This document shows, piece after piece, positions 40,105 to 53,219 of a stretch of DNA of 64,000 nt (position 1 is the stretch's first letter; the number at the start of each line of letters is the position of its first letter). Source of the DNA: Hemibagrus wyckioides (lineage: Eukaryota > Chordata > Actinopteri > Siluriformes > Bagridae); contig NC_080731.1 in assembly GCF_019097595.1 (NCBI RefSeq), positions 15,797,571-15,861,570 on the forward strand, given 5' to 3'. The notes beneath the pieces are model-generated. The model saw only the letters and a list, made by a program, of their open reading frames with translations. It was not told the origin of the DNA and made no database searches. The position numbers and the translations under genes were made by a program.

Positions 40105-43100
40105 TCAGGGTGTATGCGCTTCCGGACGGTCCATTAGAGATTTTATCCAGCTGGTGCCGTTGATGAGTTTGGTGGTGGCGATGATGTACTCCGTCCCACC
40201 GTCTTCCATCTGAGACAGGAAGCGGAGTGCGGCGATTTCTGCATACGTTACACCACCGAGGAAGAACACCAGTGTTGTCCTGTTCTCTCCCTGCTGACCT
40301 GAGAGGACAAAGAGGACACACTTAGTCTTTACCAGAAACACAGCAGCTTGATGAATTGTTTTCATATCTGCTTTTTGCATCATTTGCCATTCCTGAAGTT
40401 CTGATTTTTGGATGCTGGGATAGAGCAAGTCTCACAAGAATTAAATAAAACCAAACTTTCAAGTTCCTATTAGAGTATGGAGTGGAAATTGTTAAAGCAA
40501 AGCCCCTAAAAACCCAAGCAATGCATACAGAGAGCTGTGCCTGTAGAGTTTGCAGTACTGTTTTCTAATTAGCACCTTTCTGCCAGCAGTACAGGGCAAG
40601 TACCGACACGCACTCTTCATAACAACACTCTAAATAACCTCAAAATGTAAGAGACCCAAACATGGTCCCGGTCATGCACAAACAGAGAGGATCAACAAGA
40701 CGTGTGAAAGACAAAAGCGTCTCTTATCTTCAGCCACCGTGTGTTAGCCGTGTTAGCTCAGCGTCTAGTGTGCAATAAAACTGTCACAAAGTGTCCTTTT
40801 AAAACCTACACATATCTAAAGACTCGATTAACAAATTAGTCTTCCTCCACATGTGTTTTCAGCGATAGCCTTTGCCTATGTATAAAAACTGAATGGACAT
40901 GACAGTGGCATTATGAAAATCACAGGATACGAGCTCAAACTATTTAGAGAAAAGAGGTCAAATAAGGAAAAATGATATCTTAATTCTAATCCTGTGATCT
41001 AACTAGTTTGCTCAATACACTGCTCATTAGTGTGGGTTGGAAATGTGCTTGCCCACAGCATCAGCTGTGTAATATCCACAAAAATGTATTAGGATCAATT
41101 TTTTGAAAATTGTATAGGAGATTTGAACAATGTATATAGACCCAAGAACACAAAGACCCCATGTAAAATACAAAGAATTAGATCATATCTTTCACATAGA
41201 GCAAGTCCCTGTATCATTTCAGTCACGCTTACACTATTCGAAACATCGCTACATTCATTAAGCCCTAAAGTCATCTCTACCTTAATAGAGCGATGCAGCA
41301 GAGCTTTGATCCTTTAGCCCCAGAATTACTAAGGCACATCAATACTCAAAAACAGCTCTTTTAATAAACACTATCTACCAGCTTACACTTACGTTTCTTA
41401 TGGAGACCAGGGGGAAGCTGCTGTCTCTCCTCAAAGTGTGGCCCAGGCAGCATTTTCAGCACCTCCTCAATGCTTCTCCAGCCCGGCCGAGCCAGAACCT
41501 GAGTCAGCCTCACGCTGAGAGGAGCGTAACCGCTGTACACGTAGGAGATGTCGTTGGGGTTCTGGCAAGATATATGTATGTATATATGTATGACCAGATA
41601 TATATCTCATGATCTCTACTTATTCATATTGACAAATGCATTTTCACTAAAAGGCCAGCAAGCACTGCAGTAACAGTAGCATTGTTACAGATTGGCTCAT
41701 TGGTGTGTAACAGGATACTCAGGAAATGCTAAATATAAGACCACTTCTGGACTTCACATCAAGACTTAACATCATTGTAGTAAGACTAAAATATACAATG
41801 TTATCATCTTATTCTGCTGCTCTCCTTTGACCAAAGACAGCAACGTGGCAGGGTTAGCATGGCGAAGGTTAACTGTGAATATTTAAACATTAAAATCTGA
41901 ATATCTGAATCCAAAATTTAGTCATTATTAATCAGTTATTAATTAGTAATTATTAATCTGACTACTCAGAGTCTAACTATTAATTTTCCATAATTTACTA
42001 ATGAAATAAGAATTAGATTGAACCCAGACATGCTGTGAGGAATATTTAAGTTAAGCGCAGTTTAGATGAGCGGGTTTAGTTCACATGGTCTCTCAGACCC
42101 ACATTCCTGATCACTTTAACCTTTCTCAAATTAGTGCCTTAGTTAAGTCTTACTGTTCATCACTACAGATCAAGATGTAATGATTATTATATTTTATTTC
42201 CATCTGTTGTACCAAAAATGTACCAGTGATAAGTATATTCATTCATTCATCTTCATTAAACGTTATAATCCTGGTCAGGGTCACACTGGACCCGAAGCAA
42301 ATCACTGTGCATGAGGCTGGTGGAATAAACCCAGAATGGGACACCAGTCCATGTCGGGGCATCACGACTACTCAGTAATTTAATAAAAGTAGTCAACTAG
42401 TCATCTTTCCAATGCTGTATGTAGTATTGTTTATATATATACCAGTATTGTTTTGATGCAGTATTTGATTGCAGTGATGCAATGAACAGCCACACACACA
42501 GGCTACAATGATATTCTGTCCTCAGGACTTGTTTTAGGCTCCATGGTGCCAGGACTGCCCAAGAAATACTGAAGTACTTTTGTAAAATTCTTGTAGTGTA
42601 ATGAAACTCTAGCACCACCCCTGAACACACCAGTTCTTGAAAGGCCTTTGTGAAAAGCTGAAATGCTTTTGAAATTACACTACTCACAAAAAGTTAAGGA
42701 TATTCGGCTTTCGGGTGAAATTTCAGGATGCACCTAAAATGCACTATAACCTTTACAGGTGAACTTAATTTGACCTTCTCTACACTTTTGAATGCACATG
42801 TCCAACTGTTCAGTGTTTCAGTACTTTTTGCATAACTAGCTGTTCTCTAACAAGGTGCTTAACGGCAAAATTAACAACTGGTGTTTGATCCATGAATCGA
42901 CCAATACATTTTCTGGTTCAATTAGAATTGGTATTTAAACAGTCCTCTTCATCATGCGGTTCACATTTTGACATCATGAGACCAAGACGACACCTAACAA
43001 CTGATCAACAGTACCTCGCCATTGTGAGGCTTCAAACAGGATGTTCTCAGAGGGAAGTGGCCACTGAGCTTAGAGTGTCACAGAGTGTCATCAGCAGGTT

Positions 43101-46100
43101 GTGACAGAGATACAGAGAGACTGGAAGAGTCACAGAAAGGGATAGAAGTGGACGTCCCACGGTTGATGACCGCTTCAATGCCACTCAACTCCAGGCACAT
43201 TTAAGGGAGGTGAGAGGCACCCAAGTGTCACATCAGACCATTCGAAACCTGCAAGGGTATCTGACCACACCACCAGGCACAGGCATCATCGTCTTGCATG
43301 GGCCAGGGAGCATTTACGCTGGACGAGGGACCAGTGGGCCTCAGTGCTGTTCTCTGGTGAAAGTTGATTCACGTTGAGCAGAAATGATGGCTGCCAACGA
43401 TGTTGGAGACGTCAAGGAGAGCGCCATGCATCAGCCACTGTTGTGGTGGTGTTACAGTCTGGGCAGGTGTGTCTACTCAATACAGAACTGCCCTACATCT
43501 TGTGAATGGTACAGTGACAAGTCACAAATGGAGTGGCCTGCACTTTCTCCAGACCTGAATCCCATAGAAAACCTATGGGATCAGCCGAGTCGCCGTGTAG
43601 AGGCTCGTAACCCTGCACCCCAGAACCTCAATGACCTGAGGGCCGCCCTTCAAGAAGAGTGGAATGCCACGCCTCAGCAGACAATAAGTCGACTCGTTAA
43701 CAGCATGAGACGACGTTGTCAAGCTGTAATTGATGGTCAAGGGCACATGACAAATTATTGAGACATTGACATTTTTTGTTGTGGTATACCCACCACTGTT
43801 GTTGGCTTTTGTTTCAATAAATTGTTTGAAATGAGGAAATCACCACTGCATGCTTCTACTAAAATGCCCTACTTTCATGATATTATATCACTGTAGCATG
43901 AACTTTTTACATTTTCCATAAATTTCACCCAAAAGCCAAATATCCTTAACTTTTTGTGTGTAGTTTATATTTAACTATATTTAATTTTTGAAATTGGGGT
44001 GTTTTTTCAGCCATTTTCACCCCCTCACCCTCAGTAGCATTTTGAGTTGGCGTGTGCTACTGACCTGACTCTAAACTACCAGTGGGCCTGTAGCTCCAAG
44101 AGCACACTTTCTTTTTACATAGCACTGATCCCAGTGCAGCAACACAAGGATTTTATCTACATTTTATTCAGTGTTGAAGATGAACACAAACGCAGGAGAA
44201 ATTTCATCCAAGTAGGATTTCTCAAATCAATGCAAAGTGATATAAAAGTGTTTACGGTCCTTTGAAGCTTTGGGTTTAGAGTTTTTTATTTATCTAGTTT
44301 GAAATATTCTCACACCAACACTCACTAATCGACTAGTCTATAGAACCCATACTATGCACACACACACACACACACATTCACACACTCATTCAGCATATCT
44401 CTAGCTTTCCTCCTTTCCCATTTCAGCTCAGACTGACCTGTTCGTTTGCATCCTCCATCCAAAGCTTGAGTGTTTTTCTGATGGTGGGATAGTTGTTCCT
44501 CGTGGTGATCTGAGGCTTGAGCAATCCGACCTTCTCCAAGTTGTTGAGGGTCAGAATGTGCTCGTATCCGTACGTCTACATGCAAAACACATATTTCCAG
44601 AATATTTGTAAAGTGACACTGGAAAAACCAATAATATTGTCTAGTAATGAGTGTGATATTAAAACCTGGAGGATTTCTCTCTTGTAAAAATCAAGGACTT
44701 TCTGTTTCAGGCCATTATTGCAGATGGACTGCATGCAGACCAGCCGGAGGATCTTGATAAGCGGGTCCTTCTGTGCTATGCTGTCCTCTATGTAAGTATT
44801 AATCTGCACACAAATAAAATTAGAAGGTGATGGTTACTTCAAGTGCATCACTGTGTATTTTTTATTGTAATAAATTATGTTTTGAGTAAAGCATGAAAAA
44901 ATGACTTGTTTATAGAGTGAAGTTCACCTTGTCTGTATCCACTCCGGTCATAAACTCTTGTTCCACTGTCAAGTTATCAAAAAAAACTTCTGAGGCTGAA
45001 AAGTGAATGATCAGCAGACTTAAAAACAAATACTTTGACATTATATCAAACTGATTGTTCTGATCAAACCGATTAAATCTAGTCTAAGATTGGTCTCGGA
45101 ATCTGTCCCTGGATGTCTTAATCAGTTAATCTGTTTACATCACACTGTGATTTCAGAGATCTTTTAAAGATTTTTACTTGTCACACTGCATGAGATTAAA
45201 ATCACGGCTAAAACCTGTAACAGTCTGTGAGATAATGCATTCATTTTCCATGGAAGATTATACAGTGTAAATCCTCTACCTTTTAAAATTCAATAAAAAA
45301 AAGGTTTAAGGCTTATGACTTAGCTTGGGCTCATGTAAGCAGGAACATTCCTTATAGCTTATTTTTTCTGTCTAATAACAGGTTTTGTTTATGTTTCGCA
45401 TCACATCGAGTGTCAAAATCAGCATCATACTACCCGAGACATTAATCAGACTCCACCCCCCCTTCTCTGTAATGGCAAAATCTGGCCAAAGTTTATCACA
45501 GTGTAATGCCACAGCTTTAACCTAACAGCATGAAAGCACTAAAGTTGAACTAATCTGTGACACACAGAATTTGGAGAAAAAACCCCCAGAAGAACATACT
45601 GGTGATGTCTTTGATGAGCTCAGCAATGGACGTGTGATTGGCCAGTGAGGTGCGAGCAGCCTGCATGTGAGGCAGCTGAGATACAAACTGTTTAATCTCT
45701 CCGACTGTCTTGGCGTTGTGGCGCTCCTGAAACAGACAAAGAGCAATGCACCAGAAAAAAAAATACTTCCAGTATCCCAAAAAAAAATCTATGTCCAGGT
45801 CGACACGTACCACAGTAAAAATCAGACACAAGCTTTCTTCCTTTACAGCAATTAAAGAGCCATATCTGCTGTTCACACACATGAAGGTAGAGGTAGAGCA
45901 CTGAAACATGTCAGATTAACTTATATAACCCCACATAAAATCTAAATCTAATGTGCCGTTATATTAAAGCTGATTAGACCCTACTGAGTTTATTCTTAGA
46001 CTGTGTGTCAACTCATGCATACAAAATACATAGTATTATCTATCTAGGCTAGTTATGTTGGTCATTTCTCATAGAATGTCAGAAAAGCACCGCACTTAGA

Positions 46101-49100
46101 GATGGGTCACAATTCGGATAACTTTAGTTGTTCAATTTTTGCTGAAGTATTTGTTAATAAACATGGACAAGAACTGCATACTTTCACAAAAGGAGTTAAT
46201 GTGGCATGCTTAGATGACCAACCGTAGACCCACTTTGCATCTCTAACTACTTCTCAGAACACATTAACAGTTTTTTTTAATGATGATATTCTGTGAAAGT
46301 CCAGATACTATATTTTGACCAAAAAAAGTCTAAAGCATTTTTCAATCAAAAAGTGCTCCTGTGTTCAAAGCTTTGTTTTCCTGTGGAAACTCGTGCACCA
46401 TTTGCACAGCGTGTGAAGACGAAACCTGGTCAGTTTTGACGTTTTTCGGCTAAGGCTAAAATGACAATGAATCTGTACAGACTGGAGATCAGCACGTTGG
46501 ATACCAGCGAGTGGGAGGAGTTGAGGTTTATATTAAAGTTAGGGAAGACAGCTGATAGAATTTAGATGTCGCACCAATTCAGCGCTCTATCATTCTACGG
46601 TTGCAGAGAAACATGTCTGTAACGTTTGGTAAAGTAGATTAAAAGCTAAGACACAAACTTCAAATGCGGCAGAGATGATCTTGGCTTTCTTGCTAAGTGC
46701 TGCGCCCACAGCGTTGAAGTTCTTGTCACGGATTTCAGCGTAGAGCTCCTCTGCAGAGTTGAGCTGTAACTTCTTGGGCTCGGTGGGCAGATCTTTACCT
46801 CCTTCACCTGCCTTCTTCTGGGCAAATTTCTCAGGGGGGAGCTTCACATAACCTGTAGAAAAAAAGCTTTTAAAAATGATCATGCTAATCAGAATCTAAA
46901 AAAAATATTACTTGAAGATTTATTGAACCAATTCTCTCATGTTACTGAATTACAAATGGCACACTGAAATTTCACTGTTTAATAGTAGATTTTCCACTCA
47001 AACATTGCAAGTTGATATTGGATTTATTGGGAAATGTTAAGGGGAAAGTATTCACCCCCTGTGCTATGGAAGCTCTGAAAGAAACTGTCCTACAAAGGCC
47101 TGTGTGAAGATTCTACAGAAGTTAGAGAAAAGGAACACAAATGCATACATTAGGGAAAAAGGGCACAAAACAATATTTAAGAGTTTGGCTATCCCAGTGA
47201 ACACAGTTGGATCAATAATCAGGAAGTGGAAGCTGCATCTCTGAGAGAAGCCACAAAAAAAAGATAATCACTTGAAGGAGCTACAGAGTTCAGTAATGGT
47301 GCACCAGTCAGTTATATAAAGAGCACTGCATAACACTGGCTTTATGGGAGAAGGGCAAGAAAGAAGCCATTACTCAAAAGGTACAATCTGAATGCATGTC
47401 AGAAAGCTTGAGTGTGACCCAGCTGCAATGTGAGAAAAGTTCTTGTGGTCAGATGAGACCAAGATAGTGCTTTTTGACCAAAATTCAAACCTGAAACCTT
47501 TTAAACTTCTTAAAAACACACCATCCTTAGAGGGGTGGCAGCATCATACAATGGACATGCTTTTCATCAGAAGGAGCCTGAAATCTTGTTAGAGTCAAAG
47601 GAAGAGTGGAAGGAGGAAAATGTAGGAAAAATACTACAGGTGAACCTGCTTCAGTTTACTAAGCAACTGAAGCTTAGGAGGAAATTCATCTCTCAGCAGG
47701 ACAACGATCCCAAACACAAGGCCACAGCGAGACAGGAGGGGCTCAAGAACAAAACATTGTTTTTCTTATCTCAATTCCATCGACAATCTGTGGCACTATT
47801 TGCCAACTGCAGTTCAACAAGCATAACCCAAACAACCTGAACAACCTGGAGCAAATCTGGTGAGAAGAAAGAGTCAAAATCACTCCAACACTGTGTACAA
47901 TGTTAGCACATCCCAAAAGATTTAAAGCAGCAAAATGTGGCACTATCAACTGTTTAAATATTTCTTAACAGACTGTAAATCCAATGTCACCTTACAATTA
48001 TTGATATTACAGCATTTTAAAATAAAATATCAACCAGATGGAAGTTTCAATGTACTATCTGTAACTCAGATCATAAAGAATTGGTCTGAATAATTTTGCA
48101 AAGCACTGTAAACATAGACAGACAGGCAGACAGACAGGCAGACAGACAGACAGATAGATAACACACCGTTAGTGATGCCATAGATCTCATCGATGAGACC
48201 TTCGTAGGTGAGCTGTGTGGCTAGTGGTGTGAGCAGGTCCACGTTTCGGTCCAATAACAAGAGCGTATCGAACACAGGCAGGATTTGATTCTGAGTGCCA
48301 GCAAACTCCCTCTTCATCCTCAGCATCATGTTCGCTACATGCTTCAGAAAAAAAAAAAAAATTGGTGATAGTCAAACAAGCATATGATGTTGTGATTTGG
48401 ATTAAGAATAGTGCTTTTATAATACCTACATAACATTATAAAACATACATACATAATAAATACATTCATATGCATTTATCAGCAGAGCTGCAGAATCCAG
48501 TTCAAGATGGATTAAGTGTTAGATTAGGCTCTCTGATTCGAATAAACATTTGAGACAAACTGGACTGGAGCGCTGAAACAACTGCACTGGTACATCAATG
48601 TAGCCTCAAACACTTCATGATCTCCTAAGACCTGCTATTCCCGTACTGATATAACAGGCAGCATGACTACATGTAGAAACCATCAGCGACCTAAAGGGGC
48701 AGAAAGAGTGTTGTCCATCTCACCCTTGCACATTCTCCTTTGCCAAAGATCTGCGGGATAGTTCCATACAGTGCCTGCAGAGTCATCAAACCCTTAGCGG
48801 TGTGATACAGGCTCGTCTGATCATTCTCAAGATAACATTCCTGCATATAACAAAACAGAAGAAGGCAAAGGAGAAAGAAAAGGTGAAGTATTTCAAATTC
48901 TCCATATAAAAAACTGAGACTTTGTTCCTATGGATAAATGAATAACATCAAAATATTGGTATAACAGTGTGTACTGACATAATAATGGATAAAAGCAAAA
49001 AGACTCAAGGCTCTGTACAGTAAGTATTAAAAGCTTCAACTAGCCTGTGGAGCAAATGTTTGTGAACAGTGGTGAACCGGCAACAAGGCCATGGGCGGTC

Positions 49101-49165
49101 AAGGCTCATTGAAGCATGTGGTGAGCGAAGGCTGGACCATGTGATCCGATCCCTTAAATTTCCCT

Positions 49166-49242
<77 letters not shown>

Positions 49243-50136
49243 GATCCAACAGACGAGCTACTTTTGCTCAAATTGCTGAAGAAGTTAATGCTGGTTCTGA
49301 TAGAAAGGTGTCAGAATACACAGTGGACCAGCACATAATTAGGCATAATGTTTGCAGGCATCGGTGTACAGTATATAATTCTGATTACTGGCATGTACAT
49401 TTATTCTGAAATCTAGAAACCTAATTCTGCAGACACAGCTCTCAAATAAATGTTTTAAAATAAAATTAAAAAAAAAGAAAAAAGAAACACCTCAGGACAT
49501 TGAGTAGCTCATCCTTTTGTGTTGGTACAGTCTCAGACTGAATCCCAAGAACATATCTTCTGTCCAAAACAACTGCTTACTGTATGGATTATTGATTCTG
49601 GTTATTAGGTCTGTGAAAAATCTCTTCCTTTTCTAAAGCCCTGTAGCTAGTTTCTTGGTCAATTAGATGCTCCCACTTAAAATAACTGACATAAATGCAT
49701 GTGTTTGACCACAACAGATTTAGAAATCTGGAGTTGCTGACCACTGGACTGTTTTTTTAAGTATGAGTTAAGCTGAAATGTCTGGTTTGTCAAAACTGAT
49801 AAATTTTATGGGTGCAGCTGATATTCTAAACACAGCATGTAGTTTCTGCCTTGGTGAACTCTCCTACTTACCCTGAACGCACTTTCAGACTCCATGGACA
49901 GCAGGTCTCCGTCGTAAGGGATGAGGTCCAGAATGTACTCGTCAATGTTAGTGAAGGCATTGAGGACGCCTTGCTCCTTTAGGCGCTGCTCACACAGCAG
50001 ACTGCGCCGAGGGACGAACAGTATGTGGAACTCGCGCTGTGGCTGTAACTTGTCCTCACTGTATGGAAGACACATACATACAGATGATTTGCACTGTGTA
50101 CAAATAAGTGAGAGAGAGACAGAGAGAGAGAGAGAG

Positions 50137-50178
<42 letters not shown>

Positions 50179-51946
50179 TAACCTCATTACATTCTCTGCA
50201 ATAATGTCCATCAACTCCAGCCTTGGACGGACAAAGAAGATGATGTTTTTGACGTCAGCTGGTGGCACGCGCCCCGCTTTGAGTGTAAACATCTTTTCCA
50301 CTTCATGTTCCTTGAAATACATAAGGTCTGACATTAGTGGACCTACATCATAATTTATATCGCAGCATTTCTCAATCTTGGGTCTTTCTTACCTTCAACA
50401 ATGAATACTGAGCTATTAATCCAAACGGTCCGGTAAGGTACTCGTCCCATACAATGGCCTAAAGAGAAAGGGTTCATAATTGAAAAAGCTTGTTTTTAAC
50501 CTTCAATGAAGCAAACACACAAGTTTATACAATCACACGCTTTCAGACTCAGATTAGACGAGTGATGTGCAGGGTTATTATAATTAATTAACTACACCAT
50601 GTCTGCTTTCATGTTATCATTTGAAATGTAAATGAAAAGGGGGGAAAACTGCATTCAAAGTTTTACAGTTCCACTGAAAGACACCAAGACATTGATTGTT
50701 TAAAAGCAGCTGTTGAGCTCATTGATCCAATTTACATTTAATCTAATCTTTCCTATCTCAGAATGATCTTAACCTCATTTAATAATATTACTTTCAGCTG
50801 TCCGGCAAGCGAAAGGCTCATCTACCTTATTACGATATTTGTAAGCTAATTTACTTTGGTAAAAAAAATATAATAATACACACACCTGCTGATACATTTT
50901 TAAGAATTATAAATGAAAATGAAAAGTTTAATGGGAAAGGAGTGGTCACGTTTGTCATCAGCATCATCCACATCTGTGTCTCTGACATGAAATTCACTCA
51001 CGGACAGTTAAACTCATGACTCGTTGTTGTGTCTTCACACGACTGATCACTGTTCATGCTAGCATCAGTGAAGAAATAATCACTGATTCATTCATTCATT
51101 CATTCATTGAGCTGCTTTCTTAGCATGCAGACGTCAAGGCAAGGACACAAAGTGGCCTAAATAAAAAGACAATTCAATGTTTACTGATTTACTGAAACTG
51201 AATTGAAATCAAAACCCAATTTTACCTCAGCAACATCTGACATGTCTTTACATATACATATAAAACTACAATCTATTCCTGTATAATCCAATTACGGATA
51301 TATTCCTGTGGATGTGTCTTAAATGTTAAAAATAAGGCTATAACAAATAAATCTAAAATTCATTCATTGATATAGATAAATCTTCAGTCCAGGAGTTGTC
51401 CAAATTCATTTATTTTTCTGACCCATAATGCCTGTAGAAAATACTGTTCAAATTTAGGTCCAACTTTTATTCCTTTGCTTTAGAGATCCTGAACGTGACT
51501 AGTCCTCCTCACCATCATCATCATCATCATCATCATCACACTACTACTACTACTAACAATAATAATAACAGTAATAGTAGTAGTAGTAATAATAGTGATC
51601 TCCAGCGCTGTAATAAAGTAACAAACCCAGGCTATTGTTCATGGTCTCCTGTTTTCACATCACATTTACTCCACTGTTCCCTGTATCACTGTAACAATGT
51701 GTCCCAGTTTAAAAGGTGTAGTCTAACATGGAGTCTCTGCGAGAGGAAGTAAACACTAAGCGGTGTTACATTTATTCACACTGCACACTGTTTAACATGA
51801 GCCCCGTGTAAACATGGAAGCCCACAGGGAAAGGAAAGTATCACCTTGCTTCCTGCGCATTTGTCCAGAAATTCGCGAAGCTCCTTCCTTGCAGCTTCCC
51901 TCAGAATATTGAGATTGACTCGACCATAAGACAAGTGAGAAGCCAT
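40105..51946 (-). CDS. vps33a: Vacuolar protein sorting 33A (Sec1/Munc18 family), 13 coding exons
   Basis: This is the SM-protein subunit of the HOPS and CORVET tethering complexes. It templates SNARE assembly for endosome, lysosome and melanosome fusion. Exons are 51845-51946, 50393-50458, 50183-50310, 49872-50058, 48724-48840, 48167-48341, 46659-46852, 45600-45726, 44928-44995, 44666-44803, 44438-44575, 41393-41561 and 40105-40298. They join in phase into 600 residues (human 596). Signatures are [121 protein letters not shown] and the C-terminal [20 protein letters not shown]. Intron 11 contains a whole decayed Tc1-like element and intron 6 a second. A minus-strand AATAAA at 39316-39321 is a plausible transcript end. 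Confidence 0.98.
42677..43965 (+). mobile_element. Tc1-like transposon, full length with TIRs, transposase broken
   Basis: The terminal repeats start ACTACTCACAAAAAGTTAAG and end CTTAACTTTTTGTGTGTAGT, with CACCC and AAATTTCA motifs matching further inward. Length is about 1.29 kb, typical for an autonomous Tc1 element. It sits on the strand opposite the host gene in vps33a intron 11. Confidence 0.9.
42976..43761 (+). pseudogene. Tc1/mariner transposase pseudogene
   Basis: The first fragment begins [12 protein letters not shown] and shows the helix-turn-helix part [20 protein letters not shown], then stops at 43102. The next part ([13 protein letters not shown]) continues in frame past that stop. 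A third fragment to 43761 holds the C-terminal catalytic motif [16 protein letters not shown] followed by [20 protein letters not shown]. Stop codons, frameshifts and a deletion separate the pieces, so it cannot encode a working transposase. Confidence 0.85.
46990..48115 (+). mobile_element. Decayed Tc1-like transposon in vps33a intron 6
   Basis: Motifs in order are GGGGAAAGTATTCACCCCCT, TGGCTATCCCAGTGAACACA, TGTGGTCAGATGAGACCAAG, GGGTGGCAGCATCATACAAT, CAGGACAACGATCCCAAACA (the transposase QDNDPKHKA region) and AATAATTTTGCAAAGCACTG at the right end. The open frame at 47535-47840 is a transposase remnant with several frame breaks. Confidence 0.8.
48113..48162. repeat. (CAGA)n microsatellite at the vps33a exon 6 donor
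   Basis: On the gene strand the donor GTGTGTTA is followed by TCTA/TCTG units. Confidence 0.9.
49164..49242. repeat. (ATCT)n microsatellite
   Basis: Nineteen or so tetranucleotide units in vps33a intron 4. Confidence 0.95.
50107..50177. repeat. (GA)n microsatellite at the vps33a exon 3 donor
   Basis: On the gene strand the weak donor GTTAGTG is followed by about 70 nt of nearly pure TC repeats. Confidence 0.95.
51514..51602. repeat. Compound trinucleotide tract
   Basis: (ATC)n, (TAC)n, (AAT)n and (TAG)n blocks in succession in vps33a intron 1. Confidence 0.9.
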
Positions 51947-52060
51947 ATTTACACGATAAATAGTACGATCATGTGAGCCAGGTCATGTCACGTGGTTCCG
52001 TGCCTTCGCAAATTGATGGCTTTCCTTAATGCGCATGCGCACTTTACTGAATTTCTTTAG
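51947..52060 (-). promoter_or_regulatory. vps33a promoter with CLEAR-like and M-box-like E-boxes
   Basis: Two E-box variants lie within about 50 bp of the vps33a start codon: TCATGTGA at 51969-51976 and GTCACGTG at 51987-51994. The second matches nine of ten positions of the CLEAR palindrome (GTCACGTGAC) bound by TFEB/TFE3. The first matches the MITF M-box core. vps33a acts at lysosomes and melanosomes, so both assignments make biological sense. No TATA box is visible. Confidence 0.6.
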
Positions 52061-52209
52061 GTGACCTGTAGGTGGCGATGTGACTCTGTGTTAGACAGGC
52101 TTACAACATAACTCCCACGTCTTAGAAGTCAGTTTAGTCGTATTAATGTTGATCATGTTTCATGTTTAGCATGTTTTAATAATAATTCTGTATATTGTTA
52201 GCTGTGTAA

Positions 52210-52565
52210 TGTAAAGCTGTCACCGTTGGGCCCTTGAGCAAGGCCCCCAACCCACCTTGCTCCAGGGGCGCTGCATCATGGCTGACCCTGCACTCTGACC
52301 CCAAACCTCCAAGGATGGGATATGTGGAGAAAGAATTTCACTGTGCAGTAATGAATATGTGACAAATAAAGACTTAACCTAATGAGGAAGGATTAATAAT
52401 CAAAACAGCAGGAATGAAGAAATATTTGAGGCAATAAGAAACTGATCAGAAGGTTGAGGGTTCAAGACCCAGCACCACTAAGCTGCCAGTGTAGGACTGT
52501 TGTTCAAGGCCCTTAATCCTCTCTGCTCTATCATGGCTGACCATGTGCTTTCACTTCTGTAGTTC
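52210..52565 (+). mobile_element. Two adjacent tRNA-derived SINE fragments
   Basis: The first part (GCCCTTGAGCAAGGCCCCCA, ATTTCACTGTGCAGTAATG) matches the SINE at 4036-4280 in the opposite orientation. The second carries a B-box, GGGTTCAAGACCC, at about 52460 and CCAGTGTAGGACTGTTGTTC. Confidence 0.7.
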
Positions 52566-52667
52566 ACTTCTGTCACAAAGTCATCACCTAATTATTTAAA
52601 AGCCATTGCTGATTATTTTCATGGAACATATCAAGTGATATAGCAATGCAGCATAGGTTTTGCATAT

Positions 52668-53215
52668 ACACTACCAGTCAAAAGTTTGGACACACCTTTT
52701 AATTCAATGTTTTTTTGTTTAGGGATTTATTTTTTACATTCTTGAACAATACTGGAGATTTCAAAACTATCAAATAACACACATGGACTTAAGTAATCCA
52801 TATGTAATGACAACAAAAAACAGTCAGTTGTTATTTTAAGACACGAAGGTCAGGTGTTCTGGAATAGTTCTTGCAAGAACAGTATTATCGAGTGCATTTG
52901 CAAAACCCATCAAGCACCATGATGAAACTGGCTCACATGAAGACCATCCCAGTAAAGCAAGACCAAAACTTACCTCTGCTGCAGAGGAGAAGTTCATTTA
53001 GAGTTACCAGCCTCAGAAATCACCAATTAACAGCACCTCAGATTAGAGGCGTTATGAAGGCTTTACAGAGCATCAGACATATCTTAATATCAACTGTTCA
53101 AATGAGATTATTGTGTATTGCCGCCTTCAGCATTGTTTTACAATGTAGAAAGAAATAAACATCAGGAAAGACCATGGAATTAGAAGATGTGTCCAAACTT
53201 TTGACTGGTAGTGTA
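52668..53215 (+). mobile_element. Tc1-like non-autonomous transposon
   Basis: The ends are TACACTACCAGTCAAAAGTT and AACTTTTGACTGGTAGTGTA, perfect complements. The body holds transposase-derived sequence (CTTACCTCTGCTGCAGAGGA) without an intact frame. The open frame at 52871-53158 belongs to the element. Confidence 0.9.
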
Positions 53216-53219
53216 TTTG

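Larger units (their letters stand above)
41390..44437 (-). other. vps33a intron 11 and its insertions (exon 12 at its low end)
   Basis: The intron (41562-44437) holds a repeat fragment at 42235-42380 (TATAATCCTGGTCAGGGTCA) and a full-length decayed Tc1-like transposon at 42677-43965. The remainder is AT-rich with nothing recognised. Confidence 0.7.

Noticed and set aside
43384..43761. Independent host gene ending TNY
   Set aside because: It contains the Tc1 transposase motif [12 protein letters not shown] and lies inside the inverted ends of a transposon.
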